NCBI GenBank assembly: GCA_032718475.1
Contig: JAUCBJ010001745.1
Span: 1-27,125, forward strand
DNA: 27,125 bases
Source of the DNA: Nemertoderma westbladi
Lineage: Eukaryota; Xenacoelomorpha; Nemertodermatida; Nemertodermatidae
Reading direction: 5' to 3'
The translations under genes were made by a program, and so were the position numbers. This document shows positions 1 to 7,891 of the stretch, piece after piece. The number at the start of each line of letters is the position of its first letter. Positions within the stretch are counted from its first letter, which is position 1. Below the pieces are notes generated by a model that saw only the letters and a list, made by a program, of their open reading frames with translations, ran no database searches and was not told where the DNA came from.

Positions 1-299
1 GTACAATAAGATAAATTTCACAGCGTCTAGTTAATTTGCCAGATAGGGGGGGAAACTGGACGCAATAAAAATTCATCCTCTCCAGGGGAAATTTGACGCA
101 AATTACAGCTGATAACTATCAAAAACAAAACTGTAACCTATTCTAGTGTGTTTAGTTTATTGTTTTGGTTAAAATAACGTGCTACTGTAACCTGCTCCTT
201 TCCATAAATTGAGAATTTAACATTGAGGCGGATATTAATTCGCCAAGGCGGGTTTTGCGTCGAGTTTCCCCCTCCCTCCCCCCTGTCTCTATTTTGCAG

Positions 300-712
300 T
301 ATGATGTACCACGAGAATTTTCCCATAAACCTCGAGGTTTGGATGAACTGGACAGATGGAAAGCAACAGAGTTTAGACAATTTCTCTTGTATACTGGTGC
401 TATAGTTCTCAAAGATGTTTTGCCCTTATCTTATTATAGAAATTTCCTGATTTTACACGTTGCTATTCGTTTATTTTCATGTAGTACTATACAAAGTGAC
501 TCTGCCAATATAAAGTTTGGGGAAAATCTGTTGATTGAGTTTGTAAAGCAATGCCAATATATTTACTCACCAGATGTGTTCCTACAACTTGCATTCATTG
601 ATACATCTGGCAAATGATGTGAGGAATCATGGCTCCATTTCTGAATTTAGTGCATTTCCATTTGAATCTTGTTTAAAGAAATTGAAATCTATGCTTAGTA
701 ATTTTCCTATCA
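300..712 (+). pseudogene. Exon remnant of transposase-like protein (WKATEFRQFLLY family)
   Basis: The exon appears to begin at 300, after a textbook acceptor: a C/T-rich tract at 268-293 followed by TTTTGCAG ending at 299. The frame then reads YDVPREFSHKPRGL and RWKATEFRQFLLY, continuing to about 578. A frameshift at about 575-580 moves the reading into the next frame, which carries SYNLHSLIHLANDV and SEFSAFPFESCLKKLK. From memory, these motifs occur in order in the C-terminal part of transposon-encoded proteins common in invertebrate genomes, probably CACTA/EnSpm-like; the superfamily assignment is uncertain. Upstream exons and the catalytic part are not in the window. After about 712 the frame loses recognisable motifs. 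The frameshift makes this a relic. Confidence 0.6.
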
Positions 713-1140
713 ACATACATAATTCTTATATTTCTTTCTTATATAGATATTACTGTATAAGATGTATAATATATCAACTGTACTTCTGTTGGCCTTGTTT
801 GTGTTTGAAGTAGAGTTAGAACTGGAACTTGAGGTAGAACCAAATAAGTAATATTAAATTTTGAAAACTGTAGGTTGCAGTGTTGTGTATTTAGTTTGTT
901 TTAGTTTAATATATAATATACATAATAATAAATGGTTTAAAATAATATTTCAACCTCTTCGATCCATAACAAGCAAGGAATGAATATGAAAGTCTATTTG
1001 AAAATATCTAAACTTTTTAACAAAAATAAAATCAAACGTACAGTTTGGTGGCAGATGGGCTACCGTTATATTGAAATTTGACATACATTATGGATCCTTG
1101 GATATTGATTACTACGGTGGCCCACAACTGCCAGGACAGG

Positions 1141-1260
1141 AAACAAAGAGCAGGGCAAAATACAAAGAAGCCAGGGCAGAAAACAAAGAGCAGGGCAAAA
1201 TACAAAGAAGCCAGGGCAGAAAACAAAGAACAGGGCAAAATAAAAAGAAGCCAGGGAAGA
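1141..1260. repeat. Tandem repeat, 3 x 40 bp (6 x 20-bp half units)
   Basis: Three consecutive 40-bp units begin at 1141, 1181 and 1221. Units 1 and 2 are identical; unit 3 differs at a few bases. Each 40-mer is a dimer of two related 20-mers sharing ACAAAGA.G.CAGGGCA, so the array grew by dimerisation and then amplification. Frames on both strands stay open across it only because the unit lacks stops. No coding role is supported. Confidence 0.9.
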
Positions 1261-1370
1261 AATTAAAATATAAAAAAGTATTAATAAAATGCATAACAAT
1301 AGAGCCGATATCATATACAGTATTTATGTTAAATAATTAAAGTAAAATAATTAATACTGTTTAAATTACC

Positions 1371-2521
1371 ATGGAAAATTCTAACGCGGAACATTACCTA
1401 TATGAAAAGGAACTTATTTCGTACTATTTTAATTGTGGGTACTCATACAATGAAATAATAGGATTTCTAAGTGGTTTTGGACTAAAGCTCAGTTATCGTT
1501 CTTTATTGCGGAGGCTACTTAGGTATGGGCTTTGCAGACGAAAAAGTGCTTCAACGATTCCAGAGAGGATAATAAGAGCTGAAATTCAGAAGGTAGTTTC
1601 GGGACCGGGTTCTCTTGGAGGATACAGACATGTGTGGCACGCCCTTAAACTAAAAGGACTAACAGTTCCCAGACTGTTAGTGCAACAATTGCTTCAAGAA
1701 GTAGATCCGGAAGGTACTGCCATTCGTCAATCCCATAAACTTAAACGAAGGGTATATTACAATCCAGGACCAAACCATTCATGGCACATGGATGGATATG
1801 ATAAAATAAAACCATGGGGATTTCCTGTACATGGGTGCATAAGCGGTTTTAGTAGAAAAGTATTATGGCTAACGGTACTACGGTCTAACAACTCTCCGGA
1901 TGTCATTGCATCCTTGTATCTTACAGCGATAGAAAAATTTGGCTATCCGAAAAAACTCATAAGTGATTTAGGAACGGAGAATGGTATTTCCGCTGGTATA
2001 CAATCATATCTAAGACAAGAAATGGACTCACATAGGTACGTGACTTCACAGCGCAACCAGAGAATTGAGGCATGGTGGTCTCAGTTTTCAAAAAGTCGGT
2101 CGTCTTGGTGGCGCAACTACTTTGGGTCCATAGAGTCTGATAATACGATTGATTTAACTTGCGATCTGTCGAAAGAATGCCTATGGTATTGCTTTTCGGG
2201 ACTGATTCAACAAGATTTAGATTATGTAGTTCCATTGGAACACCCACTTTATCCGTAAGTCACAATACAGCAAGGTAAATGGCCGACCGGACAGCCTTTG
2301 CTTTCTATCAGACTCTAACTTTGGAACAGAAATTTCACAAGACGATCTGCAGTACTTGAAGACGAATGTGGTGAATCATAGTGTGGCTTCTATATATCAA
2401 GAGTACTTTGAAGACACAGCTAATGCTTTAGGTCTACATTTTCCTGAGAATGCAGCCACAGCTCTCCGCAATTATGAGACTCTTATGAACGTCGCTAAGT
2501 GGGGTCTGCCAATACGCCAGT
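1371..2521 (+). pseudogene. DDE integrase-type transposase (IS3EU-like), one frameshift
   Basis: An ATG at 1371 opens a 295-residue frame. The N-terminal region (about residues 20-60, motif GYSYNEIIGFL) resembles the helix-turn-helix of this family, followed by a GYRHVWHALK segment at 84-93. An integrase core follows with candidate catalytic residues D141 (WHMDGYDK), D199 (SDLGTENG) and E233 (NQRIEAWW), 33 residues between the last two. The frame stops at 2256-2258, but the conserved tail continues one frame over from about 2236 (WNTHFIRKS, then GRPDSLCFLSD, then AKWGLPIRQ) to a TAA at 2519-2521. A single 1-nt indel near 2228-2236 therefore separates this gene from an intact one. Such proteins are known from invertebrate and fish DNA transposons; I recall them as IS3EU-like, but the superfamily name is from memory. 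No terminal inverted repeats were identified. Confidence 0.75.
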
Positions 2522-2599
2522 AATTAATAATTAATAATAAACAATAATTAAACTTTCGGTTAAAAAATGCGAAGGAGTAAAATTATTGCCTGGATCATA

Positions 2600-2885
2600 T
2601 CCAAGTGTGAACGTCATAATGACGTTCTTATAACGTCAACCTTCACTCGTTGTTCAACGTCAATTGAACCCAAAGAAGACTATAAGCAAACGTCATTGGA
2701 ACGTAGATTGCATATAACGTCTTTTAACGTTCAAGTATCTGTTCAGATTACGGTACTTCTGACGGCCAACTTTGAACTATTGAACGTTCAGCATCAATGA
2801 CATCCTATGGAAGACATAGACGTCATATGAACATAAATAAATTCAGAACGTCTGGACGAATAATGAACGTAAAATTACGTATTTG
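2600..2885. repeat. Cluster of AACGTC/GACGTT words, possible transposon end or MITE
   Basis: At least ten AACGT or ACGTT words in both orientations fall in under 300 bp, including AACGTCA, AACGTCTT, GAACGTTC and GACGTCAT. The rest of the flanking DNA is AT-rich and CpG-poor. Such clustered short subrepeats are typical of terminal regions of some DNA transposons, but I found no matching inverted ends. The segment lies just downstream of the integrase-type gene and might be its 3' region; that is inference. Confidence 0.45.
2609..2627. repeat. Perfect 9-1-9 inverted repeat GAACGTCAT/ATGACGTTC
   Basis: The arms 2609-2617 and 2619-2627 are perfectly complementary around one base. It is the clearest member of a cluster of AACGT(C) words between 2600 and 2885. 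Confidence 0.85.
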
Positions 2886-3641
2886 TGCTACCTGGGTTAT
2901 AGAGGAGAGTTGAAAGGAACCAAAACAATAAACGAGAGTTAGGAATAATTTAATGTAATGTGTTACAGGAACTAAAGTATACCGGTTTGAACCTAACGCT
3001 ACATTACCACTGACTAGGCCTAATTAGAAGACGTATATACAGGAAATATGGTTCATGGACGATACTAGGTTTCCATATTACACACACACCACACGCACCG
3101 ACATACAAACAGACATACTGTACAAACAGTCGAATTGACTTTTCAATGTTGTTTAACATCGCCCTGACTTGGAAAATTGATGTGTTTACAGAATTCGACT
3201 TTGCAAAACTGTTATTTATGAGTAAAACTATAATGGGTCATTTTGACCCAAACGGCCCTTGGCGTTGCCTAAATAATAAAAGTCAAATTAAAAAAAAAGG
3301 TGTTAAAGTAAAAGTTGTGACCCGGTTACATTTGGATAGAGTATAAAAAAGTAGGAGAATTCATGAAATATTGTGAACCCAATAATTATATTGAATTTGT
3401 ACAGTTACATGTAAACTTCATTTTGGGTCAATTTGACACAAATGGTCCTCGGCGGGTTAATATATATCTCCTACTGATAAGTGCGCACGCACTTATCAGA
3501 ACATACAGATCTAAGTGATACTAAACTAAACTAATTTATATAGTATCTCCTACTGATTACAGAACGAATTCTAGTTGATATTAACTAATTAAAATAAACC
3601 TTAAACTGTAAACCGGCAGATCTCAAGACGCGCGTGTGTGT
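2886..3641. other. Non-coding stretch with short repeats and a palindrome
   Basis: No frame here looks coding. It holds an AC-rich tract (about 3081-3125), two related words built on TGGGTCA...TGACCCA (3234-3250 perfect 7-3-7; 3424-3455 imperfect copy), a 26-bp palindrome (3474-3499) and a (GT)n tract (about 3633-3650) that became the target of the downstream LINE. Confidence 0.6.
3474..3499. repeat. Perfect palindrome, 12-bp arms, 2-nt spacer
   Basis: CTGATAAGTGCG and its exact reverse complement are separated by CA. The flanks (TATCTCCTACTGAT before, AGAAC after) recur about 80 bp downstream at 3544-3565 without the palindrome, as if a short snap-back sequence was inserted into one copy of a duplicated segment. 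Confidence 0.85.
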
Positions 3642-3652
3642 GTGTGTGTTAC

Positions 3653-4755
3653 ACAATAGTAGACATGTACCGAACAACAAGAGTCCCACAAGAAATGAAA
3701 ACAAATAAGTTGGTGCCAGTTCCCAAGAAGGGCAACCTCACACTCCATGGTTCTTTTCGGGGAATCTCATTGATCTCGATTGCTGCAAAGCTATACAATA
3801 GGATTCTATTAAATCACATCAGGGATCCCATTGAGAGACTGCACCGTGGAAATCAGAATAGGTTCCGTAAAGGTCGTGGGACCATGGAGCCCATTTTGGC
3901 ACTTAGAAGGATAATTGAAGATAAATCAAAAAAGAAAGACAGGTATCTGGCTGTTATCTTTGTTGACTTCTTCAAGGCCTTTGATTCAGTCTCTCGCTCA
4001 CGTATGTTCAGGATACTTTCATTATATGGGATTCCTGATTAAATTATTGCAGCAATCAGATCAGTATACGATGGTTCGACAACATTTGTGTCTACTGTTG
4101 ACGGTGACACAGAACCATTTGAAGTGTTATGGGGCGTCCTCCAGGGAGACACACTTGCACCATTCTTGTTCATAATTGTTTTTGACTATGTTCTACGCAT
4201 GTCCTTAGATCATTATAATGATGATGGGGTGATTTCCAGGATTTGGAAGTCACCGAGAATTAATCGGAAACTTAAGGTACGATTATTTAGAGCAGCAGTA
4301 GTTCCAGTACTCCTCTATGGGAGTCCATGCTGGGCTCTAACTGCTGAGGACACCAAATCTCTGGAAGGCACATTCACAAGAATGCTACGCCGGGTTCATT
4401 GTGTCAAGTACAATGCACACATCTCCAACCAGACACTATATAACATTGGAGGTGTCTCATTGGTTCCCCCAAGCTTGACACTAGAACAAAATCGCCTCCT
4501 CTTTGCAGGACATTGCTTTCGCCGTGAGGACCAGCCAGTGCATAATATTGTACTTTCGCAGCCTCATGGAGTGAATAAGCATGGTGGACAGCCCATGACA
4601 TTCTTGAGACGCATCTTAAAGGACACTGGCCTTGAAGATGCGGATAATCTAGCAAATGTCATGGGTGATAGGGAGTTGTGGCGGTGCAATTTTGTCGATA
4701 AGCCGGCACAGCATTCTTAAAAATGCAGCTGCAATGCAGCATGCCGATCCTACTA
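3653..4755 (+). mobile_element. 5'-truncated LINE copy (LINE-A1) with 11-bp TSD
   Basis: The copy is flanked by GTGTGTGTTAC at 3642-3652 and 4756-4766. Sequence from 3656 on is nearly identical to the second copy at 15756-17435, apart from an internal deletion. It lacks the endonuclease and the N-terminal part of the RT. The 3' end is a short CTA-type triplet run, not poly(A). Insertion was into a pre-existing GT microsatellite, so the TSD contains microsatellite sequence and its exact left edge is ambiguous by a few bases. Confidence 0.9.
3656..4720 (+). pseudogene. Non-LTR reverse transcriptase fragment, in-frame deletion and one stop
   Basis: One frame runs from about 3656 to TAA at 4718-4720. 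It shows RT block VPVPKKGNLTLHGSFRGISL, NQNRFRKGRGT, motif A FVDFFKAFD and GVLQGDTLAPFLF. A C-terminal RRVHCVKYNAHISNQTLY region follows. Two lesions are visible against the sister copy. A TAA at 4040-4042 replaces GAA. At 4233/4234 there is an exact 357-bp (119-codon) deletion that removes the FADD catalytic box but preserves frame. The clade is not assigned. The protein cannot be an active RT. Confidence 0.85.
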
Positions 4756-4766
4756 GTGTGTGTTAC

Positions 4767-5984
4767 GATAAAACAATTTTGGTGTAGGGCTGTTATACTA
4801 CAGTAGGTTTTGGTGATTTTATCAAAATAACAATACCAGGCGCTAGCTACTCGAATAAGCTAGTCGCATGCTGTAGGCACAATACTTACAAACAGACGTC
4901 AAAAGGGCTCTCTCCTCCTATATTCACAACTCAGCCGGGCAATTACGGTGTTAGTAACTACGCCCGTGATCGGCACTGATACCAGATTCTGATTGTGAGA
5001 TAAGGGAATAGGTGTTAATTTACTACCATACGTCTAGCTGATCTAGTATGTAATTTGATTCTAGAATTTTGTTACAGCGGTGGGCTGCAGTAAATACCTA
5101 TCAGTACGTCGCAGATTGTTAGTAAACCTCACTTAGCCAAATGCGTGCCGGTAGCAGAAAGCTGCCTGTTGCCTGATCAAATACTTTGTACTCAGACAGG
5201 TCAGTCAGACTGCAAGGCCTACGGAGCTAACTGGTAATGTACCGCTAGTACGGCAAATCACCAAATTATAGAGTGTGCTATTTGCACCTAGTGTACTTGC
5301 GCGTACTGACAAACAGCGACAGCTCGCACCTGTAGGAGATACAGGTTGACCCGGGTTTTTTCCTTTGTGAATTTGAGATATTTGGTCCTAAATTTTACAG
5401 CGTCCCAGGATGGCGTCACGCTTCACCCTGATCCAAGGAACTTACGGCGGGTAAAGGCATCGAACAAAGTCATACCTCCTCTGACGTGGGCGTACTCAGG
5501 CAATCGGGCATGCTTCCAAATGGGCGTGGGCGCAGATAGTGTGGGCACCTTTATGCGTCGTGGACATCCCTTCCCCTTGCGTTGCTGTGGCCTAAAAGTT
5601 TAGGCAGTTTAGGAAGCGTTTGGCTGTTCAAGATAGATATGCTAAAAGCTACATGTTCTGAATTTGCAGTATATTTTAACGTAAATGACAAAGATTTATC
5701 GAATTAGACTAAACTTTCACAAATTAACAAAGATAAGTTATAAACTAATGATGTTTGTCAAGTTGTACAATTCTGAGACAAGTGATAACCATAGGGAAAA
5801 CCCACCTTATATAGGAAATCCTAAGCATGGAATCCACTACAACATTCTACCACATTCTATGAGCTCGGATTGGGCAAATAAATCATCAAATGCCCTACGA
5901 TTGGCCCAACTAATCTGTCCATGTGTTGTACGCACTCCATTGGCTTATCTAATTTAATGAAACAGAATAGCGCAAAATACAAAT
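4767..5984. other. Intergenic stretch, no gene recognised
   Basis: Open frames at 5346-5603 and 5685-5957 are short, match no family I know and lack supporting signals; the first has no ATG start. Base composition is mixed. I see no repeats, RNA genes or splice-bounded exons. Confidence 0.6.
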
Positions 5985-6056
5985 TTTTACTGACCCAGAT
6001 TCGAACTCTTAACCTACCTAGGCCTTAACCTATTGGACCACTGCGCCAATAGAAAC
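5985..6056 (-). repeat. tRNA-like sequence, probable tRNA-derived SINE head
   Basis: On the minus strand there is an A-box-like TGGCGCAGTGG (6048-6038) and a B-box-like GTTCGAATC (6006-5998), correctly spaced about 32 bp apart for RNA polymerase III promoter boxes. The T-arm and acceptor pairings are broken, so this is not a functional tRNA. A SINE body would extend toward lower coordinates, but no tail is recognised. Confidence 0.5.
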
Positions 6057-6439
6057 CCATGCCAAATTATAACTAGAGAAGGTGATATGCAAAATATATC
6101 AAACTATAAATCAAGGCAAATACGTCGAATTTTTGAAAGTTTTTTGAAAGAATAGCTACCTAATAGTGAAATAATCCCACAGTAGACGTTTCAAAAAAGT
6201 GTTCAGACGGGATGGGTACTCCGGCCTTAAGTATCCGAGAATATAAAATTATGTGCTGCTTAATAAGAATTTATCAGCTTTCATAAGGTAAACAACAAAA
6301 ATACACCAAAAGAAATCAACAAAAAATTGAAATATTGGAAACTTTATAAAGTATTTATTAAGTTTAGTCTTTAACATTGGAAATTTAAAGTAGTTGTCAG
6401 TCAAATGTCTGTAACATGTCCACACAATACACGTATTTA

Positions 6440-6645
6440 GATAATGAAGCCGAAGGTAGGCCCGAAGGTAGACCCGAAGATAGGGGTTGTCGCTACTCCT
6501 ATCCAAAGTTTTGCTCCCAGTAATTCGACTGGTTCTCGTTTTATCGACCCAGGCCCAGGGGGGAATGAAGGCTGAGTACACCCTGGCGGGGCTCGAACCC
6601 ACAACCAATACATTGCAGGGCCGGTCCTCAACCAAATAAGCGTGG
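6440..6645 (-). mobile_element. tRNA-derived SINE-like element
   Basis: Minus strand: A-box-like TGGTTGAGGACCGG (6634-6621), B-box-like GGGTTCGAGCC (6600-6590), then a body containing CCTGGGTCGATAAAACGAG (about 6555-6537). From memory, a closely similar CCTGGGTCGATAA block occurs in SINEs of several marine invertebrates. The end near 6440-6486 contains a short duplicated word (GGCCCGAAGGTA / GACCCGAAGATA). Boundaries are approximate and no TSD was found. Confidence 0.55.
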
Positions 6646-7032
6646 GTTGGAAAGGAGAGAAAGGGGGAGGGGAAGGTAAGAAAACGAAACAAAACCAACT
6701 AATAGTTTGTTTTTTCCAGGATATGGACTTTTTGAACTATTTGTGTGGAGCTGAGGGTGGCTCAGCATCGGTGAACTCACACGATTCGTATCCTGCCCGC
6801 CTGGTCCAAGCTTTAAATTTTCAATATTATCTGTGACACTTTGTAGCAGATTCCAATCTCGGTAATCGCGAGCACTGCCTAATTAACTTGTATATAAATG
6901 ATGTGAGTGCGAGAAATTATTTTGTAAAAATATATATTTCAACGTCAACAGTAAAACAGCGATAACACCACTTATTTCTTAACATTTTTTTCTCAAAATT
7001 GGTGTAACAATTAGGTTGCAGTTAACAGTCAT

Positions 7033-7803
7033 TTATTTTAGTTCCACTGAGTATTTGCAAATAAAGGGGCGACTTAAATCGTCGAGATCGTTAAATGTTA
7101 AAAGTGACGGATAAAATGCCAGAACGTGTTGTTTATTTCCAAAGTTGTCCAGGCCACGATTACCACCAGTTAAACCATCACCATTCGAGAATGTCAGTTG
7201 TCCAAACCTTGCAAACATTTGCTCCACCGTTAGTTGCAACCCATTGCTCCATTTCCACACACCTTCATGATCTCTGTCAGTGGCTCCTACAAAGTATGCA
7301 GATACTCCATACGGTTCAACCATCTCTTGTAACCATCGCATTTCCGCTTTGAAGTTCTCCTCCGGGTTTAAGTACAGCAGTTTGGCTCTCTTATCTTCAC
7401 ATTCGGCCTTGGCATTGTCCCAAGTTGTTGACGTTGGATCCAGCCAATAGCAGCTCCCCTGTCTGTATTTCCAGCCAACTTTACACGTCGGAGACCGGGA
7501 GAAGTACCCCCCTTTTACATGGTAAACCAGACCAGTTGTATCAACATCACTAGCCTGGATATCTTTTGGCTGACAGAGCTTCTCAACCTGCTTGTAGTTA
7601 AACGATAAGCATCCATGGGTGGACGAACAAGTTATTGCGCACTGAGCGACGCTGTCTTTAAAGCTTCCGTTGCCAAGGTTACTTCCTTCTAGAATGTGGT
7701 CGGTACCAGCTACTCTTCTGTATGCTGTGGTGGTTCCTATACCAAATATAGGATGTAAGTAAAGTACTGAGAGTATTAAATATATATATAAGAATCGAAA
7801 CAT
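7033..7803 (-). CDS. Secreted PAN/C-type-lectin-like protein, single exon
   Basis: Intact minus-strand frame. The ATG at 7803-7801 gives 256 residues; an in-frame GTG 9 bp upstream is not a eukaryotic start. Residues about 1-21 (MFRFLYIYLILSVLYLHPIFG) look like a signal peptide, so secretion is expected. A cysteine-rich region (CAITCSSTHGCLSFNY ... LCQ) resembles a PAN/apple-type module. A C-type lectin-like domain follows: CKVGWKYRQGSCYW, helix AECEDKRAKLL, YFVGATD, VWKWSNG and final FICK. The helix cysteine and last cysteine are present, but the inner disulfide pair of the canonical fold is missing, with HVLAF where a CV is usual. No EPN or QPD calcium/sugar motif is visible, so carbohydrate binding is uncertain. 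Related lectin-like proteins are often immune or mucosal in invertebrates; that role is inference. A TATA-like CATAAAAATA lies about 50 bp upstream of the ATG. Confidence 0.75.
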   Translation of the reverse strand: MFRFLYIYLILSVLYLHPIFGIGTTTAYRRVAGTDHILEGSNLGNGSFKDSVAQCAITCSSTHGCLSFNYKQVEKLCQPKDIQASDVDTTGLVYHVKGGYFSRSPTCKVGWKYRQGSCYWLDPTSTTWDNAKAECEDKRAKLLYLNPEENFKAEMRWLQEMVEPYGVSAYFVGATDRDHEGVWKWSNGLQLTVEQMFARFGQLTFSNGDGLTGGNRGLDNFGNKQHVLAFYPSLLTFNDLDDLSRPFICKYSVELK

Positions 7804-7891
7804 GGTTCCCACACTCGGATTTATTCAATAGCAATAATTCATTCGTATTTTTATGATTTATTAATAGGCCTAGTAATTAGTAACTAGTAAT

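Noticed and set aside
1032-1340. Short frames over the 40-bp tandem repeat
   Set aside because: Open on both strands because of the repeat unit; no family match.
2255-2280. GTAAGT at 2255 as a splice donor in the integrase-type gene
   Set aside because: The conserved tail is already in the next frame from 2236, before the putative donor, and GRPD follows within 26 bp, so a small indel explains the break better.
5346-5603. 85-codon open frame
   Set aside because: No ATG at the start, no recognisable domain and no flanking splice signals.
5985-6056. Functional tRNA gene
   Set aside because: Promoter boxes are present, but acceptor and T-stem pairings fail.
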